A DNA stretch of 64,000 bases from Valencia hispanica (Eukaryota > Chordata > Actinopteri > Cyprinodontiformes > Valenciidae). The notes beneath the pieces are model-generated. The model searched no databases. It worked only from the letters and a program-made list of their open reading frames with translations, and was not told the DNA's origin. A program made the translations under genes and the position numbers. Positions 1-11,089 of the stretch are shown piece by piece. The stretch is taken from assembly GCA_963556495.2 (NCBI GenBank), contig OY747700.1, positions 1,372,501 through 1,436,500 on the forward strand, in the 5' to 3' direction. Numbering within the stretch: the first letter of the stretch is position 1; each line of letters begins with the position of its first letter.

Positions 1-1500
1 TGACTAATTGATTTAATGGAGGATACGTGAATTTTCTGGATTGAATGGGAGTGAGATGAACTGGCAGATAGACAAAGGTGTAAGAGAGACCATACGTTAT
101 GTGAAAAGCCTTGAAGGCATTCCGGGCGTCCAGGTAAACAGCGAGGGTACCGGGTGAGAGGCGGTCAATGATGGAGATCTGCGATACGGTGGTGAGGTAG
201 TGGGGCTGCGGCGTCAATTGAAGATGGTGGCCAAAAATGGTCGAACTGGAGTTGGGTAGAGGTCTGCAACGGGAGCTAAGGATCTGAATTTCTGAAAGGA
301 GAAACAAGAAAGAATCAGCAATGGAGTTTAGGTGACCAGGGATGTGAGCTGCGCGGAGTATGAACTGATGTTGGGCTGCTGAGAGTGAGTCCGCGGATGA
401 ACTGCATGATAGCCGGGGGAACGAGATCGACCTTCATTAATAATTTCTACGACGGCTTCATTATCAGAGTGAATTAGGAATGAGTTCTGCGACCACTCGT
501 GTCCCCAAAGAAGGGCCGCTATTACAATGGGGTAAAGCATGTGGAGAGCAGAGGAAAGGGAGGCCGACTGGGGCTGAAGGGAATCGAACTCTGGGGTCCA
601 GCCTGAAGCGAACCACCTCCCTTGGCAGTGGCCCCCGAAACCGATGGAAGGGGCAGCATCAGTATAGAGCTGTATGTCTTCGGGAAGGGAGACAAAATCG
701 TTATAAAAGAAAGAGATACCGTTCCAGGAGGAGAGGAAATCGCACCAGAGCCGCATCTCTGTACGACGGGGCTCGGTGAGGGCGAGCCGATTGTGGAGGC
801 ATGGCATGCTAGCGGCAGTGGACAGAAGGGGGGACACGAAGGACCGACCCTCGGGAATGATGCAAACGACGTGGGTAAGATGACCCAAGAGCGATAGGAG
901 CCGTTGCTTAGAATGCGTATTCATGAGGAGGAAGTTAGAGAGGATCAGGGAGATCCGGTGGACCTCCGAACGGCAGCGAAACCTGGATGGAGGACGAGTC
1001 GAGGGTGATGCCCAGGAACTCTAAAGTAGTAAGGGGGCCCACCGTCTTCTCGTCGGAAAGAGGGACACCGATGTCGGAAGAGGCCTCAGTGAGGGCACGA
1101 AGCCCCGGGCGGAGAAGCGGGGGTGATGACCAAGAAGTCATCCAGGGGGGTGAAAGGACGTGAGGCAGACGGTAAATATTAAACCGTACCCAGCACGGGG
1201 TCTAGGAAATAATTGAAAATCCTGGAACTACTCCTGCAGCCAAAAGGTGAGCTGGACCGCAAGTAGTAGGTCCCCTTCCAACAGATACTGAAGAAGCGCC
1301 GGAAGACTGGGTGAAGGGGGGGGCCTTAAAGGCCCTGTGATGTCTGCCTTGGAGAGCTGGGCGAGAAAGGGTATCAGAAGGAAGAGAAAAAGAAATGGAG
1401 GAAGAAGATGAATGGGCATTCTCAATGATTCAGGTAGCACTCTTATGCTTCCATTTGTGTAGGGAAAGTGCAAACTACAGTGAAAAGACAATGGCCCCAC
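1..1500 (-). mobile_element. DIRS-like (tyrosine-recombinase) retrotransposon fragment: RT, RNase H and start of recombinase
   Basis: Read on the minus strand from about 1500 down to 1, the sequence encodes a decayed pol region. Reverse transcriptase pieces include ADITG, PVFRRFFSICWKGTYYL, SPFGCRSSS and the catalytic motif LDDFLVIT near 1125-1148. The RNase H part (924-328) has LYTDAAPSIGFGG, LYPIVIAALLWG and SDNEAVVEIINEGRS, followed by HIPGHLNSIADS. Downstream come FQKFRSLAPVAD and a stretch like the start of a DIRS tyrosine recombinase, cut by the window edge. RT-RH followed directly by a recombinase is the DIRS order, not the gypsy or copia order. Reading-frame changes and stops (for example between 1141 and 924, and near 1170) show it is not functional. 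Family assignment is from motif order; the subfamily is unknown. Confidence 0.75.
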
Positions 1501-2280
1501 CGGTAAGGACAGGGAGGAGAAAAGCTGGCTGAAAATGAAGCGAAATCATTAACAGAGGGAGCAGGCGCAGGGTAGCATGGCGGCCGGCCCCCAGCAGGGG
1601 GGCGCTGCTGGCGCCAGGCCCGGGACGGCGGGGAAGGGATCTGCGTCACGGGAAAGCCCGCCCAAAGAGGAAGCGGGAACGACGGCGGAACCGGGAAGCT
1701 CCGGACGGGAGGAGGACGCGTGGGGCAGAGGCAAAGGAGATGGGAAATGGAGCTTGAAAAGACAGGCCTTGGAAGCGGAGCGGTTGAAGGGGAAACCCCT
1801 TTCCCGGAGCACCCTGGAGCCACGCTACTGTCCAGCCGGACATGTTGGAGCGGCCCGAAGCAGCGACCGGGGAGTGCCGAGCTCGATGGGAGGCTCTAGA
1901 ACGAAGCATGGGAGCCCGGCGCGGGCCGCAAGGGATGGAGAAGGAAGGGCCCGGGCTGGGCCCGCCGGAGCAGCGGGGTGTGAGCGCCGAGGTGACGGCT
2001 CGAGCCCACGAGGGAAATCCCGGAGCGGAGAGAGGGAAGCAGGTGAGGGAGGAAGTCGGTCGGAGTGGTTGTGAGTGCGGCCGCTAAAAGATGCGGTAGC
2101 AAACGACGTGGAAGACAGATAAGTCTGTAGGAGCCGGGGCGAAGAGGCCACGGGGGGACGTTTATATGTGTATTGCGGCGTGATGAGAGACGTAAAGCGG
2201 GTGCGAGGTACCGGGTGAATCGAGTCAAGACTGATTAGGATTTATGAAGCGGGTTTGGGGCGTGGCCTTGCTCCTGAACC
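1501..2280 (-). other. GC-rich stretch, possibly gag/leader of the DIRS-like element
   Basis: This GC-rich, purine-biased block lies immediately 5' (minus strand) of the RT fragment. Several overlapping open frames on both strands, rich in Pro, Arg, Ser, Gly and Ala, are mutually exclusive and match no family I recognise. Position suggests ORF1/gag and leader of the element. No splice sites or conserved motifs support a host gene. Confidence 0.3.
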
Positions 2281-2400
2281 TCAGTTAACCTGTTAACTCC
2301 ATTTAAATATTGTGTAATTTCGCTCTGAGATCATGAAAGTATTTTTGAATTTGAATAATGTATTTTGTAACTACAGTACAGATAATACTATTATTAAATA

Positions 2401-2511
2401 ATGTTCTCCAGGTTCCTTGGCGGAGACTCCTATAGGACTATCTCGTCCAGTTTCCGAGTGGGTGTCTCTTCAGTGTGCCAGATTGTCCCCCAGGTAGCGA
2501 CGGCCATCTGA
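2401..2511 (+). pseudogene. PIF/Harbinger transposase helical-domain fragment
   Basis: A 36-codon frame reads RFLGGDSYRTISSSFRVGV then SSVCQIVPQVATAI and stops at TGA where the family has Trp. This is the conserved region upstream of the nuclease domain in fish Harbinger (HARBI1-like) transposases (RFLATGDSYRTI-type followed by VSQIV..VAxAIW). The rest of the transposase is absent, so it is a remnant. An AATAAA lies downstream near 2548. It converges on the MADF/BESS exon on the opposite strand, the usual two-gene layout of a Harbinger transposon. Confidence 0.6.
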
Positions 2512-2599
2512 ATTTGTATTACATTCATTGAACACTACATAATGTATAAATAAAGTTGTGTGGCAATATTTGCTGTGTAGTAGAACTAACAGACATTTA

Positions 2600-4060
2600 G
2601 TCATTATCAAAATTTATTTGAAAAAATATTCAACAAATCTCAAACAGAAAACAAACAAATATGAAAAATATAACTATTTACAGACAGAGACAGGAATATA
2701 AAGGGCCATGCTTAGGAGGAGGAAGAGCCTCAGGATCATTGGACGGAGAAGAAAAGTGCGTTGTACCTGCCTTGGAGAGCCTGCTGCCTCGTGTTTTAAT
2801 CAAACTTACTGATTACTAGGCTCCAATGGTTCCAGATTTAACACAGCTGTGTTGTTTTCAAAAATAATTTATGAATTTGGAATTTGACGAACTGTCTTGT
2901 CTGAGGTGGCATGCTCTCCAGAGCAGGAACAAGGCTAAGGAGGAAGAGCTCAGTTGGAGACTGCCGTGACCTCTTGAGGCACGCCAGGATGGCCAGCTCC
3001 ATCTCGGACAGTCCATCCTGGGACCCGTCCCTCGTCCGCCTGGGTGCTCTCCTCCTCTGTGGGCCTGTAAAACAAAGCACAAAACAACGCAAAGTAATGA
3101 GAAGGCTGCTACTTGATTTTCATTTTCAACATGGTAAAAACAGGCTTTAATGTGATTGGTTTTAGATTATTAGTAAAGGTAATTATTCCCTCGCCACATA
3201 CTTTATACACTTTTCTCAGACACGCATTAACATTTACTCACAGTTCTCACTAGTTGTTGTTAGGGTTAGGGTTGTTGTTGTATTTTTGTGTGATGTGGTT
3301 GTATAATTCTTAGTTCACAATGTTTGGTTTGTTTTGTCGATGTTCCTTTTTCGTGTTTTGTTTTGTTTTTCCCCCTCTCTCTGCCGTCCTGTGGGTATGG
3401 AGGCAGACTTCAATGTCTTCCTGTGTTTTCTTTGTTCCCCTTCCTCTCTTGTATTTTCAACTCACCCTCTCTCATGACTTTTGTTTCCTACCTCTCTTCT
3501 TCATCTTCCTTCTTTCTTCTCCTTCATTTTCCGTCTCCGTGTCCATAACATCAGGGAATAAAAACCCCAACAATTCATAATAAAGATTTTTCACACATAT
3601 ATCAAGTGGAGGACTATAGCAAAAGCTGTACTGCTCCGCTTGTGAAAGTAAATATGTTGGGCTTCTACTTGGTACTCAGACACCAATTCTGAGCTCCACA
3701 CTGCCAAACAGGACACCTAAAAAAAATAATATATATATATATAAATAAATAAATAAATACTCTCAAAGTTCAATCCATCGTAGATTTTTTTAAAAAAGTA
3801 TTAATATGCTGCGGTTTCTTTGTCCGCGAGCTGGTCTGGTGCGTCTTTTTCCACTGAAGGTCCTAACCCTAATTAACCCTTGCCTGTAGTGTCTTGCCTT
3901 AACAAGAACTAATGTGTCAAGCCACATGTGCTTTATTTGTTGACTGCTTTCAACGAATATGACTCTCATTTGTACTGTAGTATGCATGAGAGGAGATGAT
4001 GCGAGATTTGTGGACTTTTATGTAGTGTCGGCTGATAATGTAGTGGGCTGGGTGTCATTT
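2600..4060. other. Harbinger interior and low-information sequence
   Basis: Outside the BESS exon this region is AT-rich non-coding sequence. It contains an AT/AAAT microsatellite at 3729-3760, a TC-rich tract at 3340-3545 and two adjacent TTAGGG units near 3258. Short frames on both strands show no motif. Confidence 0.35.
2838..3064 (-). CDS. Terminal exon of a Harbinger-type MADF/BESS protein
   Basis: On the minus strand an acceptor (TTTTACAG at about 3065) precedes an exon encoding a linker and then TELFLLSLVPALESMPPQ and KFQIHKLF. This is the BESS motif found at the C-terminus of MADF-BESS proteins, which serve as the DNA-binding partner of Harbinger transposases in fish. The frame ends at TAA (2838-2840), with AATAAA on the same strand at 2613-2618. 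The upstream MADF exon was not found within the following kilobase on this strand, so this is a partial gene of a decayed element rather than a host gene. Confidence 0.6.
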
Positions 4061-4064
4061 CTTT

Positions 4065-4400
4065 TACTTTCTCCGCCTCTCGGTTGCCATGGTTACCCGT
4101 GAAACGCCCGGAAACGCCCCATATTAGCTGGTTTAAGTCTATGCAGAATATTCACTAGACACTTTGCATGGAGCGTTTATGGGAGAAAGTGGGTGTGTAG
4201 GAGGCGGGATATGATCCAGAAACACCTGCGCACATTTCTAGGGAGAGTGGGATTTATAAAACGGAAAGTGCTGCAGCTGTGCTACTCTAAGTTTGATAGA
4301 TCGGAAACTTACTAGACGTAAGTAAAGAAAAGTTGCTGAGCTTAAGTACGGTTTTAGTAATTATTCTACGCAAAGTTTTATAAATGAGACTCCTGGTCTG
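4065..4400. mobile_element. Probable subterminal region of a Harbinger element
   Basis: The stretch with GGGATTTATAAAACGG and ending GTTTTATAAATGAGACTCC resembles the GC-box and ATAAATGAG end of fish Harbinger transposons. A related end, GATAAACGAGGGACCTGG, recurs at about 46487 and a weaker one near 22104. It may be the right end of the element holding the fragments at 2401-3064; the partner end was not located. Confidence 0.4.
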
Positions 4401-5331
4401 GACAGAAAATGCCAGGGCTGAATTTTTGTCCCAGTCCACCCCTGGGTTTGTGGCATCTGGTTATGCTGGGGCAAACTGGGTATCTTCGTGCTGCCGGGCG
4501 GGGAAAGTTCCTCACCTTCCAGGTGACATGTGCTGGTGGACTCGGTACATGTGGGCGGCGCCTTCTCCACGCTAGTGAAGTGTTAATCTGTGTTGTTTCT
4601 TTTCCAGAATGAAGACTGTGGTCCGACTGGTGGCACCGCTGTTTCGCTTCTTGTTTTGATTTGTGTTTGTTTTAACTAGTTCTCCACACTGAGGTCATTG
4701 TACCAAGAGTGTTGTTTGGGGGCATCCCCGCCTGGTTGTGGAATATTGGGGGAGAACAAACTGTTTTATTGAAAACTGTCTTAACGTTTGTTTATGTGAT
4801 GTGTTGTTTGTGAATCTATTTCTTCTGTTTGTGCAGGCTGAGGTGGTGACTGTGGCCTCGGTGGTGGCGGTCCTGTTTTGTGCATGTGTGGTGCTGGGTT
4901 CCCTCACGTTGGCGCGAATGTTCACTTTCTGCCTGGGGTGACTTTAATTTACTTCTGCTTTTGTTTGTTTCTCTTTGGGGATTTGTGTCATCCCGTGTGT
5001 CCATTCCTACCTTACAGTAAGTCTCAGCCTGGCGCACCTCTCTGTTTCTGTCCTGTGTCATATATAGATATCTTTTAAAAGTGTATTTTAAAAACAACTA
5101 GTCATTTTATTTAAAATCATCTAATAAATCTATTTATTTATAAATGGTGGAACCACGTGAATCTGTGTGCTTTACTGGGAACCTACTTATTTCCTTGGGT
5201 GTAATTCCCAAGGTGGCGTTGTTGACAACTATTGGCTGGTCCCTAAGCAACGATAAAGGATAGTGTGTGTTGGGGCATGCCATATTAAATATTATCTAAC
5301 CCCCTGGTAATGCCATTTATGTATATCCTTA

Positions 5332-5335
<4 letters not shown>
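4401..5335. other. No recognisable gene
   Basis: Moderately GT-rich sequence with scattered splice-like sites (for example TTTCCAG near 4607, TGTGCAG near 4839) and AATAAA-like sites near 5120. Frames are under 80 codons and show no motif. It may be interspersed-repeat remnant; I cannot assign a family. Confidence 0.3.

Positions 5336-5340
<5 letters not shown>

Positions 5341-5396
<56 letters not shown>
5341..5396. repeat. (TA)n microsatellite
   Basis: About 28 uninterrupted TA units. It truncates the gag stub of the LTR element that reads toward it from the right on the minus strand. Confidence 0.95.
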
Positions 5397-5398
<2 letters not shown>

Positions 5399-6196
5399 AA
5401 ATCTACTGCCTTTCTGTTTTCCCCTACACAAAGCAGATCCCAAAGTACCTGGTGGCTCTCTGGAAGCAGCTGCCATCTGCTTGGTCAATTTCTAGTGATG
5501 GTCCACAAACTGGAACTCAGCCATTATATCAATTCTACTTTACACAATTTACTAAAACAAAACACAATTACAAAGAACTTCAATCCACGGTTCTCCTGCT
5601 TGACTTTCAGTCAAAACATCAAACTTTTAACCTTAAATTCTAATATTTTAGGTGCCTTCTAAAGTTTTACTCTCAACAACTGAGGATCTTATACAAATGT
5701 TTAAACAGGTATTTCTGCTTACCTTTAATATTCTGCGTTGTTTCAGGCGTACATAGAACCCCCAGCAATCAGTCCACATTTTGGATCCGGGTCACGGCAC
5801 CATTTTGTAATAACCCGGGCAGAGGGGTCTTCCTTTCAGCCCATTAGGATGAGCCATGCGCCTCTGTATTTAACTCTTACTACCAGATTCTTTTATCAGG
5901 TCTGGTGGACATATTCAAAAACTATAGAAGCAAATACTTTGTCTGTGCATGTTATAAAGGATCAAGCACTTGTACAAAAGTTTTTAAAAAGCAGCCAAGC
6001 AAGAGGAAGTAAAAGGCCGTTGCCCTTTTACTTCCTCCTCAAGGAAGCAGCAGCAAAAAGGCCTGATTTTTTTTCTCGTCCTGCTCCTTTGTAGCATCTC
6101 ATAGCTCCGCCTGCAACCAGGTTTCTTCCAGATTCTTCTGACCTCTGCTCCCCCTCTCTATGTAAACATTATTTTACTCTCCTATGGAATGTAACA
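5397..6196 (-). mobile_element. LTR retrotransposon 5' end (BEL/Pao-like): LTR, primer-binding site, leader, gag stub
   Basis: On the minus strand a putative LTR of 391 bp runs 6196-5806, starting TGTTACATTCC and ending GGTTATTACA. Two to three bases inside it is TGGTGCCGTGACCCGGATCC, a tRNA-type primer-binding site of the kind I associate with BEL/Pao elements. A leader follows, then ATG at about 5518 opening MAEFQFVDHH, a TAG at codon 11, and the same frame continues KLTKQMAAASREPPGTLG to the (TA)n tract. Everything beyond early gag is missing. The LTR limits are inferred from the TG...CA ends and the adjacent primer site; a second LTR is not in the window. BEL/Pao rather than gypsy is a tentative call. 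Confidence 0.6.
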
Positions 6197-6740
6197 CTAA
6201 TATGCATTCTCCTGCTATCAAACATTCAATAGTGTCCTACAGTATCATACAAAAGCTTAACCAATAAAATAAACCTTTAAAACTTTTCTAAACCTCAGAA
6301 AAAGTGGTGAATTTTAGTTTCCATGCAGACTCCATATAAATTTGAATTTTTTCAAGTATTTGACCTTTTCGTGGTATACACTCCACTGAGACTGCTCTTG
6401 TGAGCGTTTCAAATGACATTTTAGGTCCAATGTGATTCAGGGAAATTTTCCGTGTTGATGTTTGAGCTCTCTTCAGCGTTTGATACTGTTGATCATCAAA
6501 TCCTTATAGACAGGCTTAGGTGTTGGGGAGGGGTGTCAGGTAAGGTCTTGGAATGGCTGACAACTTACCCGTCATGTTGATCAGTCTTCTTAGCCTCTTC
6601 TTATAAATTGGAACCTGAAACTGTCCTCTATGGAGTCCCACAGGGATCTGTTCTTGGACCTATGTTGTTTTAACTGTGACCCTCTTGGCAATATTTTATC
6701 CTCATTTCCGCAAATTTCTTATCATTGGTATGCTGATGAT

Positions 6741-8608
6741 CAGGGCCAAATTATGTTAGCAGAGGCCCCTGGGCACAAAATGTTTAAAGGGCAAAAAAAA
6801 ATCATTTAATTTAAATAGGATTTTCACCAGTCTTGTAAAACTACATTGCTCATCTGAGGGCAACAATATCAAGACACAACACAGCGGTGTAACTCCCTTG
6901 CCTATGTAAACACATCCTGCTTGATCTCACCTCCACCAGGCCAGGACTACAATTCAGATTGTTCCATAACTTAATCACAAAAACTCACTCATACTCGTTA
7001 ATTTTTCTTTCCTGTCTCTCCTCTCCTCTCTCAAAGCTCCTTCAGTTCTTTTGCTTCTCAGCTCTCCAATCCTGCCCTTCTGTGTCTGTCTGTCTTCCCC
7101 CTATTTTTCTTTCTCTTTTATTGATAAAAATAGTGCAGTCAGTTTAAGTAAACTTGACTCATACTTTAAAGAATTTGATCATAAATGGAAAATGAATGCA
7201 AAGTAAAAACAAATGCTTTTCCTTTTACATAATAATGTGTTTAATAAACCTGTATCTCTAAACTCCTGTTTCTCCATCCTCCTCATGTCTCTTTCCTCCT
7301 CTCCTGTTTTTCATACGTAAAACCATGACAACAGGGCTTTTGTCTAGGAATGCATAATGTATTGACAGCAACATCGGTATCTGCCGATGTTAGTCATTTT
7401 TTAACATATTGAATTGGTCCGATAAGTAAAACTGAGCCAATATTAAAAATCACTATTTTCATCTTTGTAAGAGATTAAGTTAACATTTATAACATTGTAA
7501 ATAATAGTTATTGGCCATAAGATCAATGATATCAAATGTTTTGATCGGTGCATCCCTAGTTTTGACTCTGTCCTCCATGATGTGCTGCTCCAGCCTTTCT
7601 GTCCACATCTTTATGAGTTCAATAAGAAACCTGATCAGAACCTCCCACCAGTACCGCGTCTCTCCCTCCAGCTGGTCCAGTTTAGCTTTCTGTCCTGCCA
7701 CCAGTGGCTGATGCTGGCAGCACTGATGCAACGATCAGAACTTTCCTCATGATCACACACGCATTCCCAGTGTTTCCAGTCAGAGAAACCATTAATGTAC
7801 TGGTTTTATTTGCTCCATATAAGATGCAGGCGAAACAAAAGATATTAGCCTACCTGTGGTCGGTGAACATTGATCCAGTCTGAAGAAACTTTTTCTCCAC
7901 TTAGGAAGTGACAGCAGATCATTAGGTTTGGGTCACTTTACCGCCCAAACCTCGATCACGAGATCAAGCTGGATATCTGGTCGCCCGATTATTAAAAGCA
8001 GCAGCTCCACCATCGATAACAACAGCGTAAGCATTTCCGTTAACTGTCCCCCACAATGCTGCGTCCCACAGCGGATAAACCCAGTCTGAGCTGCTGCTAC
8101 AGCTAGCCTCAGGTTGTGTAGCTAACGCTGCCTCCTCCGAACAGGTTCATCGAATCACCATCATCCACCATGTCTTCTTCTTCCTGATTTTCCTCTTTAG
8201 GTTTTACACAGAACGTGTCAGTAGATGACAGACTTCCTAATAAACACGTCTTCTTCTCATCTTTCTCTTCATTTATAGAAACCACCTTTTTTCGCACATT
8301 TTAGATTCTCTAATATACTTCTACTGCCCGGTGACGGTCAGCGGAGCGCTACTTGCTGGGGCAGGGGCGTGGCATGTTACCATGGTTTCCACAACTGCGC
8401 CTTAGGAACTATGTAACTTTGTTAGGGTAAAAAAAATGGTGTGGATCTTATGGGTTATCTCCGCCAGCACCGATCTCTGCCATTTGAAATATGAAGACTA
8501 TTTTTTTTTTCTTCCTTAAACTGCTCATGTGGGCCCCCCAGTGGGCGTGGGCCCATAATGCCCATTGGATAATTCAATTCAATTCAATTGAATAAGAATC
8601 CGGCCTTG
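6741..8608 (-). mobile_element. hAT DNA transposon with 8-bp target-site duplication
   Basis: The element starts CAGGGCC and ends GGCCTTG, giving hAT-type terminal inverted repeats with one mismatch. It is flanked on both sides by the 8-bp duplication CTGATGAT (6733-6740 and 8609-8616). Subterminal GGGCCC/GCCCAC motifs near both ends are also typical. Minus-strand coding remnants include MRKKVVSINEEKDEKK at 8297 and LDQLEGETRYWWEVLIRFL at about 7680-7620, the latter resembling the YWREVLxRVV helix of TTF-type hAT transposases. At 1868 bp with broken frames it is non-functional. Confidence 0.85.
7345..7558. mobile_element. hAT-like MITE nested inside the larger hAT element
   Basis: The ends TAGGAATGCATAAT and (reverse complement) TAGGGATGCACCGAT form short imperfect inverted repeats of a common fish hAT MITE type, with GATCGG/CCGATA motifs inside. 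The flanks CTTTTGTC and GTTTTGAC form an 8-bp duplication with two mismatches. It interrupts the hAT transposase remnant just after the YWWEVL segment. Confidence 0.65.
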
Positions 8609-8879
8609 CTGATGATATCCAGCTTTACATTTCGTTTTATCCCAATGAACTTTTAAACTTCAGTCTTTTAGTGTGCCTTAATGCTGTCAAAGCCTAGATG
8701 GCAGTCAATTTTCTGCAACTGAATGAGCAAAAACACAGTTATGGCTTTAAGGGTCAGTTAAAGACCCATCTTTTTAATCTTGCTTTTAATGATATCTTGA
8801 TCTCGTTGTAAAGCACTTTGTGACTGCTGTCTTGGAAAGTGTTATATAAAGTTTTACTTACTTTTTGAAAGGACTAACT

Positions 8880-10080
8880 ATAATTTTTATTCAAAAACAT
8901 TCTACTATAGTAAAACCTGTACAATAAAATCTATTTGATGATAAACCCAGTTTAAACAAGGATTACAGACGGAAAACATAACCTGCAATGATGATCAGTG
9001 ATGTCTAGATTGATATTTTGAATCACACCACTAAACAGTTTAACATCAATATTTCAACATTATTTAAATCATCCAACTATCAATCTGACATGAAATATTT
9101 AGCTTTCCTAATAAAGAATCAATTATTAAACATTGAAAAAGACCAGGAGTTATTCTTATCACTGTAACTTGTTTATATCACAGATATGCGTGAATCACTG
9201 TAAAGATTTATTCTTAATAAGACTAATCTACATTTACTGATAAAATGAAGACAGAAAATGCATAACGTAAACACAACAATCAGCCAACACACATTAAAAG
9301 CACTCCCAGGGGAAGGCAGGGTGATGCTACCGTCACACTCATCAAATGAAGCTCAGGTCCAGAACCTGAGGAGGTTCTTGTAGAACCAACCCAATCTCTG
9401 TTGGGCCACACAGGAGCTGGTTGTTTTTGCATAAAAAAAACAAATAATTGAAATACATAAAATCCAGAAACAAAATGGAATAAATCTCCAGAGATATTGG
9501 ACAGTTCATTAAGACAAGTTCAAAGTCCTTCATTAGGAGTGAAATAAAAGGAAACATTCCTGCGTTAAAACTGAACAGAACCTCTGAAATATTCTAGAAG
9601 TTTCAGTTCATTCCCAGCTGCTGATCATGAAACAAACCTCTCAGTTAGAGTTTGTGACAGAGCGGCGGCACGACTGCAGCAGGCGGGGTCCAGGTGAGTC
9701 GTTACTTCTGGAACGAGGACTTCGGACCACCGAGCTACAGTCCCGTTCTGGTTCTCCTCAGCCCGGGTCAGAGGACCTAGATGTTCCGACTCTAGCCTCA
9801 GCCTGAATGGATTCTGCAGGACAATCCTGTCAAGGCTGAGGTTATCCCCGTTGCTGGTGCACATTTTCCTACCACACCCTTTTCCTTCTACTCAACTTTC
9901 TATGACTAAGCTTGAATTCACCACAATGAACAATGATTTTCTTTAACAGTGAACGTCAGTCCCCGTCTTCTGAACATCCGTCCTGGCCCAGACTGAGACC
10001 ATCTGGAGGCTCAGGAAACCTCTGCAGTGGTTAGGAGTGAATCAGCTGATCAGGGCACCAGGGGGTTCTAATATTAAACC
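8880..10080. other. No recognisable gene
   Basis: AT-rich sequence to about 9600, then mixed composition. A 79-codon minus frame at 9625-9864 has no motif or splice context. Nothing else is supported. Confidence 0.3.
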
Positions 10081-10084
10081 TTTC

Positions 10085-10795
10085 CCTATATGATGTTACG
10101 AGACTCAATTTTGGGTTAGAAAAACTCATCCATGCGTTTATCTTTAGCCGGATTGATTACTGCAACAGCGTCTTCACAGGTCTGCCTAAAAAGTCAATCA
10201 GACAGCTGCAGCTGATCCAGAACGCTGCTGCTCGTGTTCCTCACTAGAACCAGGAAAGTAGAGCACATCACACCAGTTCTAAAGTCCTTACACTGGCTCC
10301 CTGTAGCTCAGAGAATAGACTTCTAAATACTTTTACTAGTTTATAAATCATTACATGGCTTAGCACCAAAATATGTTGAAGACCTGTTGTCATGGTACCA
10401 ACCACCAAGACCACTCAGGTCCTCCAACTCTAGCCTACTAAACATCCCTAGACTCAGAACTAAACATGGAGAAGCAGCTTTCAGTTTCTATGCTCCCCTT
10501 ATCTGGAACAAACTTCCTGACGAGTGTAGAGCTGCTGAAACTCTGAACTGCTTTAAATCGAGACTAAAAACCATCTGTTTAGAATTGCCTTCGAGTAAAT
10601 GCTTGATGTCATATGTATGAAATGTGTTCATGCTCTCTTGCTTTATTGATCTTTCTCTTGCTTTATTGTGTATCATGTGTAATGTGTATTTCTTTTATGT
10701 GTGTTTTTGGTCAATCACCAAATCATGTAAAGCACCTTGAATTACCCTGCTGTTGAAAGTGTGCTATACAAATAAAATTGCCTTGCCTTTTCATT
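10085..10795 (+). mobile_element. L2-like LINE, 3' end
   Basis: Encodes the conserved C-terminal part of fish L2-like LINEs: [81 protein letters not shown] and FKSRLKT. One frameshift falls near 10232 (CCTCACTAG). The element ends with GTGCTATACAAATAAAATTG near 10785. It is truncated at its 5' end. Confidence 0.85.
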
Positions 10796-10875
10796 CTTTG
10801 ACTTTTCATTTAAAGAACAGCGTGAAAAAAAGTAGAGGTAATATTTGATTGTGATTTTACATTTAAAATCAAATT

Positions 10876-11030
10876 TCAATTCAATTCAGTTTATTTTTAG
10901 AGCGCCGATTCACAACAGATGTTTCATCTCAAGGCACTTTACAAGTAAAGTCATTTCAATACAAACATTCCAATCAGTTTAAAGTTTCAGATAGTTTTCT
11001 ATTTAAGGAATCCCAGCCGATTGCATCGAG
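10876..11030. repeat. Interspersed repeat (GCGCCGATTCACAACAGATG family), copy 1
   Basis: The block CAGTTTATTTTTAGAGCGCC, GATTCACAACAGATG, CATCTCAAGGCACTTTAC and AACATTCCAATCAGTT recurs at 61293-61430 and partly at 62978-63035. It is a dispersed fish repeat, probably a retroposon end. Confidence 0.7.
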
Positions 11031-11089
11031 AAATGAAGGTCAGCAGAAGCTTCTTTCAGCCTAAAACTTAAGCCTTTTTTCTTTGTTTT

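Larger units (their letters stand above)
6450..8870 (+). mobile_element. L2-like LINE reverse transcriptase, split by a hAT insertion
   Basis: The left half (6450-6740) reads FELSSAFDTVDHQILIDRL, LYGVPQGSVLGPMLF and ends SYHWYADD. The right half (8609-8870) resumes DDIQLYISFYPNEL and later FLQLNEQ and LKTHLFNLAF-like residues, with the TTTGTGACTGCTGTCTTGGAAAGTG tail typical of fish L2-like LINEs. Several stops show it is dead. The two halves are contiguous in family alignments and are separated by exactly the hAT element described next. Confidence 0.8.

Noticed and set aside
1577..2228. Overlapping Pro/Arg/Gly-rich frames on both strands
   Set aside because: GC-rich sequence keeps several frames open; no domain or splice support.
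3256..3272. Interstitial telomere repeat
   Set aside because: Only two TTAGGG units; a similar pair occurs near 35158. Too short to be meaningful.
9625..9864. 79-codon minus frame
   Set aside because: No motif, no splice context, and no support from neighbouring features.
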